A stretch of 56,086 nucleotides of DNA from Cyanobacteriota bacterium (lineage in GTDB: Bacteria > Cyanobacteriota > Cyanobacteriia > Leptolyngbyales > Leptolyngbyaceae), in contig JAPLHZ010000139.1 of NCBI GenBank assembly GCA_026389365.1, positions 1 to 56,086 of the forward strand. Direction: 5' to 3'. Position numbers and translations under genes: made by a program. Each line of letters opens with the position of its first letter. Positions within the stretch are counted from its first letter, which is position 1. Shown piece by piece: positions 43,295 to 54,077 of the stretch. The notes beneath the pieces are model-generated. The model saw nothing but the letters and a program-made list of their open reading frames with translations. It ran no database searches and was not told where the DNA came from.

Positions 43295-44047
43295 ATGAAA
43301 ATCAATCTTGACAATGCCACCGACGACGGACAGATTCAGATTTTGCCGTTGATTGATGTGATTTTTTGTATCCTGACGTTTTTCATTCTGGCTGTGGTGC
43401 AAACGGAGCGCCCCCAAGCCGTGAATGTTGATTTACCCCAAGCCAGAACCGGAACCGTTCAAGCCCCCGATCGATTGATTATCACGCTGAGACCGGGGGG
43501 GCAGATTTTAGTGGGACAAGAAGAAGTGGCCGATCGGGCCGCACTAATCGATCGGGCCAAAACCTATCTGGTCCAACGTCCTGACGGATTACTAGTCTTA
43601 AATGCGTCCCAGACGGCCATGTACAGTGATGTGGTTGGGATGTTGGACTCACTAAGAGAAGTAGGCGGTGCGCGTCGAGTCGCTCTCGCAACCAAACCAA
43701 AAATTGAAACGACTCCCCCACCCAATCCCTATTTGCCAAATCCCTATTTGCCAAATCCCAGTTCAAATCCCTATGGAACTCCAAGCGGATTTCCCGGTTC
43801 CAACCCTAGTGGCTTACCTAGTTATGGATCGCCCGGTTCAAACCCACTGCTTTACCCAGATAGGACTTTAGGCATTCCGGGAGCGTCCCCCAATAGTCCA
43901 GGATTAACTCCTAATCCAACCATTCCCAACCCTGGGAATCCAAATCTTGTCCTTCCAAATACACCCACCACCACGCCGCCCAAAACTGGATCTGGAGCGC
44001 AAGATTTTAATACCAAGACGCAGACGATTCCACTAACCCCTCGATGA
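43295..44047 (+). CDS. exbD: ExbD/TolR-family protein with Pro/Asn/Gly-rich tail
   Basis: The protein has 250 residues. The ExbD core covers about residues 1-132: ILPLIDVIFCILTFFILAV with the essential Asp, then VNVDLPQARTG, RLIITLRPGGQILVGQEEV, RPDGLLVLNASQTAMYSDVVGMLDSLREVGG. The last 115 residues are low-complexity Pro, Asn, Gly and Ser, with NPYLP repeated (a 15-bp duplication at about 43727-43756). The tail is far longer than in standard ExbD (about 140 residues in total) and would extend into the periplasm. It pairs with the ExbB gene upstream. Confidence 0.9.
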   Translation: MKINLDNATDDGQIQILPLIDVIFCILTFFILAVVQTERPQAVNVDLPQARTGTVQAPDRLIITLRPGGQILVGQEEVADRAALIDRAKTYLVQRPDGLLVLNASQTAMYSDVVGMLDSLREVGGARRVALATKPKIETTPPPNPYLPNPYLPNPSSNPYGTPSGFPGSNPSGLPSYGSPGSNPLLYPDRTLGIPGASPNSPGLTPNPTIPNPGNPNLVLPNTPTTTPPKTGSGAQDFNTKTQTIPLTPR

Positions 44048-44318
44048 TTCTCGAAATCCTGAGCCTGCGAAATAATTTGTAACGTGATTCTCTTGAAAAC
44101 ATTTATTAAGTTAGATGTCGATAGTAGGCTTGGTAAATAAAGTCCTAGCAAAATCCTAAATTGAATCGAAGAAAATCAAGTTTTTGGCCTAATTCATACT
44201 ATTTTTTAGAGATATGAATTGGGATTAACTTGGGATTAACTTTGGGTGCTGAGCGCCTAAAGCCTCACTTCAATGCCTTCATTTATTCTGTCACCTGTTT
44301 TCCTAGGAGTTACGCATC
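44048..44318. other. Intergenic region before the holin-like gene
   Basis: About 270 bp of AT-rich sequence with probable promoter elements. A short repeat TTGGGATTAACTTGGGATTAAC is at about 44219-44239. No gene was recognised. Confidence 0.3.
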
Positions 44319-44792
44319 ATGGATTTAATGTTGAACAATCAGCTCATGACCTTCCTTTTGTCGGACCATCCGATCGCGCTCTTGGCTCAGGCTGGTGCAA
44401 AGGTTGGTACCAAAGCGGTCCAGAAAGCTCCCGTAAAGTCAACCAATTGGATTTTGGCTGCATTATTTACCCTTGCCGTCACAGCAGTTGCTTTTTATTT
44501 ACTGTCTCTAGCTTTTCCCTTCATTGAAATTGACAGTCCTGTCACTGCTATTGTCTGCGCCTTAGTATTTGGCGCAATTAATATTTTTACCCAGCGAGTT
44601 GAAGATCTTCTCAATATGACCTGGATTTTGGCCCCGATCTCTCTCCTAATCAATATGGCAGCGTTCTGGATAACAGACGTTGCTGTTCCAGGCTTCCGAA
44701 TTACGAATGGCATTCTTGGTATTTTGGTCGGGTCCGTATCCCTGACCATTCTGCAATTCTTGATCAAATACGTAATTGGCATAATTTTCTAA
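44319..44792 (+). CDS. Phage-holin-4-like membrane protein (DUF360 type)
   Basis: The protein has 157 residues. A short hydrophobic N-terminus, a polar basic linker (KVGTKAVQKAPVKS), then four membrane helices: LAALFTLAVTAVAFYLLSLAF, SPVTAIVCALVFGAINIFT, LAPISLLINMAAFWITDVAVPG and GILGILVGSVSLTILQF. This is the Phage_holin_4_2 pattern, usually a chromosomal membrane protein rather than a lysis holin. It is upstream of the groEL promoter. Function unknown. Confidence 0.75.
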   Translation: MDLMLNNQLMTFLLSDHPIALLAQAGAKVGTKAVQKAPVKSTNWILAALFTLAVTAVAFYLLSLAFPFIEIDSPVTAIVCALVFGAINIFTQRVEDLLNMTWILAPISLLINMAAFWITDVAVPGFRITNGILGILVGSVSLTILQFLIKYVIGIIF

Positions 44793-44849
44793 AACTGCCC
44801 CAAGAGACAGGATCTCAACGATCAATACGGTTTTCCGACCCTGAACTTT

Positions 44850-44876
44850 TTAGCACTCCCTAACCGAGAGTGCTAA
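44850..44876 (+). promoter_or_regulatory. CIRCE element (HrcA operator) for groEL
   Basis: TTAGCACTC-N9-GAGTGCTAA, a perfect match to the CIRCE consensus, 39 bp before the groEL start. It predicts heat-shock control by HrcA. Confidence 0.95.
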
Positions 44877-46595
<1,719 letters not shown>

Positions 46596-46989
46596 TCGAT
46601 TGATCACTATTGCTCATCAATAATGCCAGTCCGATCGGTGTAGGGATAGGGTTCGCCCTGTCCTGAACCCAATGAAAAACAACAAGCCGTCTCTGGAATA
46701 CTGGAGGCGGTTTTTTAATGTCCAAAGACAGTTTTGGAATATCCAAAGACATTACTCTGTGCTCCTTACTGCATCACGCTTTGCCCACACGAGGGAATGT
46801 GTCAAACTAAGATAGAGACTATGTAGTTTCTGTAATGGTCTAAAAAAGCTCTTTTCTCAGAAAATATTTTCACTTAATGTGTAAAGAGAAATCTGTGAAA
46901 TTAGGGAGCGATCGCTTGTCCGATCGCCTAGCCCTCAATCTGTTAACCCTCACCCTATTCAAAGCGCAGTCGCGTCTATAGCCAGTCCT
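46596..46989. other. groEL-metH intergenic region
   Basis: About 390 bp. It contains the groEL terminator at 46687-46716, then AT-rich sequence and HIP1-like GCGATCG motifs close to metH. I searched for a cobalamin riboswitch B12-box and did not find one. Confidence 0.5.
46687..46716 (+). terminator. Rho-independent terminator after groEL
   Basis: CCGTCTC (46687-46693) and GAGGCGG (46704-46710) pair at six of seven positions, with TTTTTT directly after. Confidence 0.75.
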
Positions 46990-49900
46990 ATGAAAAGTCT
47001 CTTCCTCGAACGTCTTCATAGCCCTGAACGCCCCGTCTTAGTTTTTGACGGAGCCATGGGGACGAACATTCAATCCCAGGATTTGACCGCTGAGGATTTC
47101 GGCGGAGCGGACTATGAAGGTTGTAATGAATATCTTATCCACACGAAACCGGATGCGATCGCAAAAGTCCATCGAGATTTCTTGGCCGCTGGAGCTGATG
47201 TAATTGAAACCGATAGCTTCGGCAGTAGCCCTTTGGTGTTGGGGGAATACGATTTGCAGGACATGGCTTATGACTTGAGTAGACGATCGGCTGAACTCGC
47301 TCGAATCTGTGCGGATGAATACTCAACGCCTGAAAAACCTAGATTTGTTGCAGGTTCGATCGGGCCTGGAACTAAGCTGCCGACCCTAGGCCACATTGGT
47401 TACGACGAGTTAAAAGAATCATTCATTGTTCAAGCCGAAGGACTATTTGACGGCGGCATTGATTTGTTTTTAGTTGAAACCTGCCAAGACGTATTGCAAA
47501 TCAAAGCAGCATTGAATGCGATCGAAGCGGTGTTCACTAAAAAAGGCTCCCGTTTGCCCTTAATGGTTTCCGTCACAATGGAAGTCCAAGGCACGATGTT
47601 GGTAGGAACTGACATTTCAGGGGTATTGGCAATTTTGGAGCCGTATCCTATTGATATTTTGGGCTTGAATTGTGCGACTGGACCCGATCGGATGGCGGAC
47701 CATATCAAATATTTGGCTGAGAATGCGCCATTTGTTGTGTCTTGTATTCCCAATGCTGGATTGCCTGAAAACATCGGTGGTCACGCGCACTACAAACTCA
47801 CCCCTATGGAAATGCGAATTGCATTACATCGGTTTATTGAAGATTTGGGTGTGCAAGTAATTGGCGGCTGTTGTGGAACTCGTCCGTCGCACATTCAAGC
47901 GCTGGCAGAACTCGCCGCCGAAATGACTCCAAAAGCGCGGGCAACTCGTCCCTCATTACTAATATCTGCTAATGCAGGCAATGCCATTCGTCCTGCCATG
48001 AACTATGTTCCTTCGGCAGCTTCAATTTATGGTTCGCAGCCCTATGAACAAGACAATTCATTCTTGATTGTGGGTGAACGTTTGAATGCGAGTGGCTCAA
48101 AGAAAGTTAGAGATTTACTGAATGAGGAAGATTGGGATGGATTGGTTTCTATTGCCAAATCTCAAATCAAAGAAGGTGCGCATATTCTCGATGTGAATGT
48201 GGATTATGTCGGGCGTAATGGTGAAAGCGATATGAAAGAACTTGCGTCGCGGCTGGTGACAAGTTCTACTTTGCCGTTGATGTTGGATTCGACGGAATGG
48301 GAAAAAATGGAAGCCGGACTCAAAGTGGTCGGTGGAAAATGTATTCTCAATTCCACTAACTATGAAGATGGAGACGATCGCTTTTTCAAAGTACTAGAAC
48401 TCGCAAAAGAGTATGGTGCGGGGGTTGTGATTGGGACGATCGATGAAGAAGGCATGGCACGAACGGCGGAAAAGAAATTCCAAATTGCACAGCGGGCCTA
48501 CCGTGCAGCACTTGAGTTTGGTATTCCGGCCCATGAATTGTTCTTTGATACTCTAGCATTGCCGATTTCAACCGGAATTGAAGAAGACCGTGAGAATGCA
48601 AAAGCGACGATCGATTCGATTCGGATGATTCGTGAAACACTTCCTGGCGTTCACTTTATGTTAGGCGTGTCTAATGTTTCCTTTGGTTTGAATCAAGCTA
48701 CACGAATTACGTTGAATTCGATGTTCTTACATGAAGCGACTCAAGCGGGAATGGACGGCGCGATCGTTTCGGCTGCAAAAATTCTACCTTTGGCGAAGAT
48801 CTCCGAAGACCATCAAAAGGTTTGTTTAGATTTGATTTACGATCGGCGTGAATTCAATGATGACGGCATTTGTACCTATGATCCATTAACAGCCTTAACC
48901 AAACTCTTTGAAGGGGTGAGTGCGAAGGATGCACGATCGACGGCAACATTGGCAGATTTGCCGATCGACGAACGCTTAAAACAACACATTATTGATGGGG
49001 AACGGATTGGTTTAGAAGATGCCTTGAAGATTGCCTTAGAAGCTGGCCATGAACCGCTTTCAATTATTAATACCTTCTTGCTTGATGGGATGAAAGTCGT
49101 GGGTATTTTGTTTGGTTCTGGGCAAATGCAGCTTCCCTTTGTATTGCAATCGGCAGAAACAATGAAGTCGGCTGTCGCGTTCTTGGAGCCGCTAATGGAA
49201 AAAGAAGAAGGGCAAGATGATTCGGGTAAGGGTAAATTCTTAATTGCAACCGTAAAGGGCGATGTTCACGATATTGGTAAAAATCTCGTTGATATTATCT
49301 TGACTAACAATGGTTATAAGGTAATCAATCTGGGGATTAAACAATCAGTTGATGCGATCGTGGATGCCTATGAAGCACATAAACCTGATTGTATTGCAAT
49401 GAGTGGTTTATTGGTGAAGTCTACAGCATTCATGAAAGAGAATCTGAATGTATTCAACGATCGGGGTATTAGCGTCCCGGTGATTCTCGGCGGTGCGGCC
49501 TTGACTCCAAAGTTTGTATATGGCGATTGTCAAGATGCCTACAACGGTCAAGTGATCTACGGCAAAGATGCATTCGCCGATCTCATCTTCATGGACAACT
49601 ACATGCCCGCGAAAAAAGCCGAGGCGTGGGTAGACACCGAAGGCTTTATCGGAGACTTCGCGCAGTTCAACCAAAAAGGTAAAAAAGCGATCGAACAAGC
49701 GGAACTTGAACTCAACGGTCCGCCTGTTGAAAAATCGGACCAACCCGACGTGGTTGATTTGGTGCGATCGGAAGCTGTAGACATTGACGTACCCCGCCCG
49801 ACCCCGCCTTTCTGGGGAACCCAAGTGATCCGCGCCGCCGACTTAGATCTCGAAGATCTCTTCTGGCACATGGACTTGCAAGCATTGATCGTAGGCCAAT

Positions 49901-50622
49901 GGCAATTCCGCAAACCTAAAGACCAAACCCGCGAAGAATACGACGCCTTCCTCGCCGAAAAAGTCCATCCCGTCCTCGCCACCTGGAAACAAAAACTCCG
50001 CGACGAAAACTGGCTCGACCCAACGCTCGTCTACGGCTACTTCCCCTGTGCAGCCGAAGGGAATTCCATTCACGTCTACGACCCAAGCGTGATTGAACAA
50101 GGCTTAACCCCAAAAACCGCAAAACCCTTCGTCACCTGGACCTTCCCTCGTCAGAAGTCCATGCGTCGCTTGTGCTTGTCGGACTTCATTCGTCCGATCG
50201 AACAGGACGTATTCGACGTATTGCCCATGCAAGCCGTAACCATGGGTGAAGTCGCTTCCCAAAAAGCGCAGGAACTCTACAAATCAAACAGCTATACGGA
50301 CTATCTCTACTTCCACGGGATGGCGGTACAGCTTGCCGAAGCGTTGGCTGAATGGTCCCACGCCAGAATGCGCAAAGAGCTAGGTTACGGCGATCTCGAA
50401 CCCGATAATATTCGCGATATGTTGGCGCAACGTTATCAAGGTTCGCGCTATAGCTTTGGTTATCCCGCTTGTCCGACGGTGATGGATCAGGTGCCGCAAT
50501 TGTCTTTGTTGGGAGTCGATCGCATTGGGATGACGATCGATGAGAGCGAACAACTCTACCCCGAACAATCCACAACCGCGTTCGCGATTTACCACCCAGC
50601 CGCGAAGTACTTTAGTGCGTAG
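46990..50622 (+). CDS. metH: Cobalamin-dependent methionine synthase
   Basis: The protein has 1210 residues, full length. Homocysteine domain (1-320) with zinc ligands in [10 protein letters not shown] and [10 protein letters not shown]; pterin/methyl-THF domain (about 350-620) starting [20 protein letters not shown]; cap and B12-binding domains with the cobalamin His in [15 protein letters not shown] (about residue 760); and the C-terminal SAM-dependent activation domain ([38 protein letters not shown]). It methylates homocysteine to methionine. Its last 92 bp (50533-50624, including the stop) recur at 55548-55639, so it marks the edge of an accessory island. Confidence 0.98.
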   Translation: MKSLFLERLHSPERPVLVFDGAMGTNIQSQDLTAEDFGGADYEGCNEYLIHTKPDAIAKVHRDFLAAGADVIETDSFGSSPLVLGEYDLQDMAYDLSRRSAELARICADEYSTPEKPRFVAGSIGPGTKLPTLGHIGYDELKESFIVQAEGLFDGGIDLFLVETCQDVLQIKAALNAIEAVFTKKGSRLPLMVSVTMEVQGTMLVGTDISGVLAILEPYPIDILGLNCATGPDRMADHIKYLAENAPFVVSCIPNAGLPENIGGHAHYKLTPMEMRIALHRFIEDLGVQVIGGCCGTRPSHIQALAELAAEMTPKARATRPSLLISANAGNAIRPAMNYVPSAASIYGSQPYEQDNSFLIVGERLNASGSKKVRDLLNEEDWDGLVSIAKSQIKEGAHILDVNVDYVGRNGESDMKELASRLVTSSTLPLMLDSTEWEKMEAGLKVVGGKCILNSTNYEDGDDRFFKVLELAKEYGAGVVIGTIDEEGMARTAEKKFQIAQRAYRAALEFGIPAHELFFDTLALPISTGIEEDRENAKATIDSIRMIRETLPGVHFMLGVSNVSFGLNQATRITLNSMFLHEATQAGMDGAIVSAAKILPLAKISEDHQKVCLDLIYDRREFNDDGICTYDPLTALTKLFEGVSAKDARSTATLADLPIDERLKQHIIDGERIGLEDALKIALEAGHEPLSIINTFLLDGMKVVGILFGSGQMQLPFVLQSAETMKSAVAFLEPLMEKEEGQDDSGKGKFLIATVKGDVHDIGKNLVDIILTNNGYKVINLGIKQSVDAIVDAYEAHKPDCIAMSGLLVKSTAFMKENLNVFNDRGISVPVILGGAALTPKFVYGDCQDAYNGQVIYGKDAFADLIFMDNYMPAKKAEAWVDTEGFIGDFAQFNQKGKKAIEQAELELNGPPVEKSDQPDVVDLVRSEAVDIDVPRPTPPFWGTQVIRAADLDLEDLFWHMDLQALIVGQWQFRKPKDQTREEYDAFLAEKVHPVLATWKQKLRDENWLDPTLVYGYFPCAAEGNSIHVYDPSVIEQGLTPKTAKPFVTWTFPRQKSMRRLCLSDFIRPIEQDVFDVLPMQAVTMGEVASQKAQELYKSNSYTDYLYFHGMAVQLAEALAEWSHARMRKELGYGDLEPDNIRDMLAQRYQGSRYSFGYPACPTVMDQVPQLSLLGVDRIGMTIDESEQLYPEQSTTAFAIYHPAAKYFSA

Positions 50623-50624
50623 GG
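50533..50624 (+). repeat. metH 3'-end repeat, copy 1 (inside metH)
   Basis: 92 bp comprising the last codons, stop and two bases past the metH stop. 89 of 92 positions match 55548-55639. Confidence 0.9.
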
Positions 50625-50675
50625 TTTCGATCGGATATTCTGAAGTTAATTAGACGTAAGTTGTCAGGAGGTTTT

Positions 50676-50936
50676 ATGAATCATGAATTTGAGGATGATC
50701 TGAATGACGACTTACTGCCTCACTATGACTTTGCAAATATGGCGGGTGGAGTGAAGGGGAAGTATGTTGATTATCTTTCAGAGACACTCCGTGAACGCTA
50801 CCGATCGGGCACTAATATAGTTCTTCTAGACCCAGACGTGGCTGATGCGTTTCCGACTGCTGAATCGGTCAATGAGGCGCTGAGGATGTTGTTGACGATC
50901 GCTCAACGGCAGAAGAAGGCTGTTTCGGTTGAGTGA
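50676..50936 (+). CDS. Small antitoxin-like protein
   Basis: The protein has 86 residues from the ATG at 50676, preceded by a strong CAGGAGG site. The acidic N-terminus (HEFEDDLNDDLLPHYDF) is followed by YVDYLSETLRERYRSGTNIV, VLLDPDVADAFPTAESVNEA and LRMLLTIAQRQ. This kind of acidic small protein is widespread in cyanobacteria next to toxin genes; I read it as an antitoxin by resemblance and location. No direct toxin partner is adjacent unless it was displaced by the DUF433 module. Its last 58 bp recur at 51564-51621. Confidence 0.65.
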   Translation: MNHEFEDDLNDDLLPHYDFANMAGGVKGKYVDYLSETLRERYRSGTNIVLLDPDVADAFPTAESVNEALRMLLTIAQRQKKAVSVE

Positions 50937-50975
50937 TTGAGTTAAACTGAAGAGATTGTTTACCGAATAGGTATT

Positions 50976-51206
50976 ATGCAAGTTCTATCTAGAATTACGT
51001 TTAATCCTGAAGTAATGGGTGGTAAGCCTTGTATTCGGGGGTTGCGAGTGACGGTGGGGACGATCGTGGGACTGATGGCAGCAGGGCGATCGTTGGAAGA
51101 GATCTTGGTGGCTTATCCGTATTTGGAGTCCGCCGATATTTATGAGTCGCTGGCGTATGCGGCTTGGCGGGCTGAAGAGATCGAGGTGCCTTTGGTCTCA
51201 GCATGA
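50976..51206 (+). CDS. DUF433 (VapB-like) antitoxin
   Basis: The protein has 76 residues. RITFNPEVMGGKPCIRGLRVTVG and IVGLMAAGRSLEEILVAYPYLESADIYESLAYAAWR are the DUF433 winged-helix pattern. These proteins are antitoxins to DUF5615 PIN-like toxins. The stop overlaps the start of the toxin gene by four bases (ATGA), as usual for the pair. Confidence 0.92.
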   Translation: MQVLSRITFNPEVMGGKPCIRGLRVTVGTIVGLMAAGRSLEEILVAYPYLESADIYESLAYAAWRAEEIEVPLVSA

Positions 51207-51568
51207 AGATTTTGATCGATATGAATTTGTCGCCGTTTTGGGTGGATGCCTTGACGGACGCAGGCATAGAAGCGGTCCATTGGTCTACGATCGGCGATCC
51301 GGCGGCCACCGATCGGGTCATCATGAGCTATGCCCAAACCCATTGCTACGTTGTGTTTACGAATGATTTGGATTGTGGAACATTGTTGGCGATCGCGAAA
51401 TCACAGTTGCCGAGTGTCGTTCAAGTTCGCAATCAAGATTTACTTCCGGCTGCGATCGGAGATGTTGTGATTTCAGCATTGCGTCAGGTTGAGGAGCAAT
51501 TGGCAGTAGGGGCTTTGGTGACGATCGATCGTTTTCGTTTGCGAATACGAATTTTGCCGATCGGCTGA
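51203..51568 (+). CDS. DUF5615 PIN-like toxin
   Basis: The protein has 121 residues. MKILIDMNLSPFWVDALTDAG carries the first acidic PIN residue, DPAATDRVIMSYAQ follows, and YVVFTNDLDCGTLLAI contains the Mut7-C/PIN-like Asp pair. It is a predicted Mg-dependent RNase toxin neutralised by the upstream DUF433 protein. Its TGA lies inside a duplicated copy of the end of the 50676 gene, suggesting that the pair arrived as a cassette. Confidence 0.92.
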   Translation: MKILIDMNLSPFWVDALTDAGIEAVHWSTIGDPAATDRVIMSYAQTHCYVVFTNDLDCGTLLAIAKSQLPSVVQVRNQDLLPAAIGDVVISALRQVEEQLAVGALVTIDRFRLRIRILPIG

Positions 51569-51621
51569 GGTTGAGGGTCGCGATCGCCCAACGGCAGAAG
51601 CAGACGATTCCGGTGGAGTAA
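51564..51621 (+). repeat. Duplicated 3' end of the 50676 gene
   Basis: 58 bp aligning without gaps to 50879-50936; both encode ...IAQRQK... and end at a stop codon. The copy starts four bases before the end of the DUF5615 gene. Confidence 0.75.
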
Positions 51622-51848
51622 TTTTGGAGAGTGCGATCTACTCAATCGATTGTTCAGAACGTGAGATGCTTGGTCAAGATTAGAAAAATCAGTGTTCACA
51701 CATTATCAAGAGATTTTTCTTTCCGATTATTTAAGGAAAATTCATAGGCAGATCGGATATATTCTGATTAAAATGATTTTTGTAACAGCATGTCCAAACG
51801 CATTGTTATTCAAAATCTTCCTAGCTAATAAAAAGTTGTGATCTAATC

Positions 51849-52067
51849 ATGAAAACTTGTAATAGATGTGGATCCAAAAAACTCAGGACTGGAAGGCTTG
51901 GCCCCATAGTTGAAGATGGCAATCGACATTTTTTTCATCCGAATGGTAGATCATTTTGGAAAGCCATGCGACATCAATTAATACCGCAGTCTGAACTATG
52001 TCTTGAATGTGGAAATATTATGTTGCTTCTAAGTCAAGCAGATTTGACTAAGTTAAAAGAGGAGTAA
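51849..52067 (+). CDS. Small zinc-ribbon protein
   Basis: The protein has 72 residues. Two Cys pairs, CNRCGSKK at the N-terminus and CLECGNIML at about residues 52-56, form a four-Cys zinc ribbon. Between them is an aromatic/basic stretch (HFFHPNGRSFWKAMRHQ). Zinc-ribbon microproteins bind nucleic acid or partner proteins; I cannot assign this one. AT-rich codons and location in the metH-end island suggest acquisition. Confidence 0.7.
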   Translation: MKTCNRCGSKKLRTGRLGPIVEDGNRHFFHPNGRSFWKAMRHQLIPQSELCLECGNIMLLLSQADLTKLKEE

Positions 52068-52101
52068 TAGCGAGACCAATGTTTACTTTCAGCGATCGCC
52101 G

Positions 52102-52151
52102 CAGCCTACACAGAAGCCACAACCGTCTGTCTAAGCCGTCATCACGACAAC
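52102..52151 (+). repeat. Direct repeat left of the CPBP gene
   Basis: About 50 bp (CAGCCTACACAGAAGCC...GACAAC) matching 53079-53126 with a 2-base gap and a few substitutions. In one frame it reads AAYTEATTVCLSRHHDN, so it is likely the relic of a gene. Confidence 0.65.
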
Positions 52152-52230
52152 TTTATTTCCGATCGCCCAAGGATTATAATCGAAGCTTATGGTTGCCAAC
52201 CATTCAATGATTCGTTTGAGGTTATGAATT

Positions 52231-53073
52231 ATGTCATCGGAATTATCTCCATTAGATTTCAAATATCTTAAAGTCCGTCATCTCGTCATTATATTTATCT
52301 TAGCTAATATCGCTAGTGGAGTTCTATTTAGTATTATAAAACTCAATCCAAAGAGCACATTTTTTACATGCTCATTGTATATTTCAGGGATGTTTTTGAG
52401 TTGTTTCTGGATCTTTCAAAGATGTTATCAATTAAAAATCGAAGTCAAAAAAATCATAGGAGATTTCCCCAACACTATTCAATGGCGAAAAATATTAAAT
52501 ATTGTATTTTCAATTTTTTTCTTTTCAACCGGATCAGGATTGGTCATGTTTTGGATGCTGTCATACCTCTCTCCTAGCTTCCTCCAAAGCCTCTTACAGC
52601 CTAAAAGCCTAGCCCTCTCTCAATCCATGCCAGCTCTGGAACAAGGAATAGTCTTTGTCACGATGGTGATTGTCGCTCCGATTACAGAAGAGTTTCTTTT
52701 TCGTGGAATTATCTTGAACCGATGGATCAAAAAATGGGGACTCGTTCAGGGATTGATTACTTCATCACTTCTATTTGGTTTTTTGCACATTAATCCCATT
52801 GGATTATCCATGTTTGGATTGATCATGGGGCTACTCTATCTCCAAACTAAAGAACTCTGGACTCCAATTTTATGCCATGCTTTAAATAATTTAATTGTAT
52901 TTAGTTTTATGTTCTTTTCACGATCGAACAATCGCCAAACCTCAATTGAGAACTTCCAATCTATGGGATGGGTAGGTGTTATCATTGCACTCATTGCATT
53001 ATCGTTTTTAGTCCCATTTCTAAAGGAAAGTTTTCACAAAGTTCGCATAAAATTGCATCCTCCAGCGATTTAA
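52231..53073 (+). CDS. CPBP-family intramembrane glutamic protease (CAAX/Abi)
   Basis: The protein has 280 residues and about seven to eight membrane helices. The catalytic motifs are in order: APITEEFLFRGIILNRW (EExxxR), SSLLFGFLHINPIG (FxxxH) and CHALNNLIV (HxxxN). Rce1/Abi-family enzymes cleave prenylated or peptide substrates; in bacteria some provide bacteriocin self-immunity. The gene is clearly AT-rich compared with core genes and is bracketed by short direct repeats, so it seems to be a mobile cassette in the island. Confidence 0.92.
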   Translation: MSSELSPLDFKYLKVRHLVIIFILANIASGVLFSIIKLNPKSTFFTCSLYISGMFLSCFWIFQRCYQLKIEVKKIIGDFPNTIQWRKILNIVFSIFFFSTGSGLVMFWMLSYLSPSFLQSLLQPKSLALSQSMPALEQGIVFVTMVIVAPITEEFLFRGIILNRWIKKWGLVQGLITSSLLFGFLHINPIGLSMFGLIMGLLYLQTKELWTPILCHALNNLIVFSFMFFSRSNNRQTSIENFQSMGWVGVIIALIALSFLVPFLKESFHKVRIKLHPPAI

Positions 53074-53078
53074 ACTAC

Positions 53079-53126
53079 CAGCCTACACATAAGCCCACCG
53101 TCTGTTTAAGCCATCATCCTGACAAC
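53079..53126 (+). repeat. Direct repeat right of the CPBP gene
   Basis: Partner of 52102-52151; it begins six bases after the CPBP stop. Confidence 0.65.
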
Positions 53127-53340
53127 CCACTGACTTCGAGCTAGAAGACCATGACGAATCGATAATCGTTCCCCTTCTCTGGGAGGCTTGATCGCCGCAA
53201 ACCCGAATGGCGTGGGCAAACTCCGAGCTTATGCTTGTGACTCGGGGCGATCGGATCTGGAGGGGAGTGGTGAGATTGTGGCAAGAGCGTTAGGTCGGTG
53301 CGTTAGAATGATGACAGTTGTTTGGAGTGGAGGGATTACG
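53127..53340. other. Decayed sequence upstream of the PIN toxin-antitoxin pair
   Basis: About 210 bp. One frame gives short gene-like fragments (PTDFELEDHDES, then GLIAANPNGVGKLRAYACDSG) with no coherent start, so it may hold parts of broken genes. The promoter of the antitoxin gene must lie here. Confidence 0.35.
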
Positions 53341-53583
53341 ATGCTAGCGATCGATGAAATTTCTATCCAAGTTCCGTTAGACATTGCGGAAGCTTACCGC
53401 CAGTCTTCACTAGAGGACCGACAAAAAATGTCGCTGCGCATTGGAGCCATGTTGCGGCAAGATCTGGCTCAACCGATCGGAACGTATGCCAAGCTTCGGC
53501 AAACCATGAATAAACTCGCGACTGAAGCAGAACAAAACGGACTGACCCCAGAAATCTTGGAGTCCATTTTAAATGACGAATAG
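53341..53583 (+). CDS. Antitoxin of a PIN toxin pair
   Basis: The protein has 80 residues from the ATG at 53341; the frame is open further upstream without support. IQVPLDIAEAYRQSSLEDRQKMSLRIGAMLR is an amphipathic helical antitoxin-type sequence, and the C-terminus (KLATEAEQNGLTPEILESIL) is the toxin-binding-type tail common in cyanobacterial modules. It overlaps the toxin start by 11 bases. Confidence 0.8.
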   Translation: MLAIDEISIQVPLDIAEAYRQSSLEDRQKMSLRIGAMLRQDLAQPIGTYAKLRQTMNKLATEAEQNGLTPEILESILNDE

Positions 53584-53989
53584 TTCGCGACGATTTGTTC
53601 TGGATACTAACATCATCGTCAGCGCGGTATTTTTTCCAAAAGGCTTGCCACTTCAAGCGATGGATTTGGCAGAGCAGCAAGGCAAAATTTTAGCGTCCGA
53701 AACAACCTTCGCAGAGCTTTCAGAAGTCTTGCGACGCCCTCGCTTTGAACGCTATGCGAGTTTAGCCGATCGCGAGGAGTTCTTGAGAGACTTTGCTGAA
53801 AATGCTGAATTTGTTGAGATTCGAGAATCGATCGTTGCTTGTCGAGATCCCAAAGATGATCAGTACTTATCACTTGCCATCAATGGTTGTGCAGAGTGCA
53901 TTGTGACAGGCGATGATGATTTATTAGTCTTAAATCCTTTTCGAGAGATTCCAATTCTCACAGCACGAATGTTTTTAGAGAGAAATTGA
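53573..53989 (+). CDS. PIN-domain toxin (TIGR00305 type)
   Basis: The protein has 138 residues. Acidic PIN residues: RFVLDTNIIVSAVF (first Asp), TTFAELSEVL (Glu), CRDPKDDQYLSLAI (two Asp), and VTGDDDLLVL (final Asp). This is a complete RNase active site. TIGR00305 proteins are putative toxins paired with small antitoxins, as here. The gene is intact. Confidence 0.92.
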   Translation: MTNSSRRFVLDTNIIVSAVFFPKGLPLQAMDLAEQQGKILASETTFAELSEVLRRPRFERYASLADREEFLRDFAENAEFVEIRESIVACRDPKDDQYLSLAINGCAECIVTGDDDLLVLNPFREIPILTARMFLERN

Positions 53990-54077
53990 TGATGCCGGGG
54001 TGAATCAAAAACGTTTCTACCAAACCCTGATCAGATCGGTTTAAACAACATCTTCAAGACTTGGAGAACAACAAACC

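Noticed and set aside
46717-46989. Cobalamin riboswitch before metH
   Set aside because: No B12-box-like sequence or supporting stems could be found by eye.
50186-50595. Long minus-strand frames inside metH and the matching frame at 55500-55703
   Set aside because: Antisense shadows; the two resemble each other only because the metH 3' end is duplicated.
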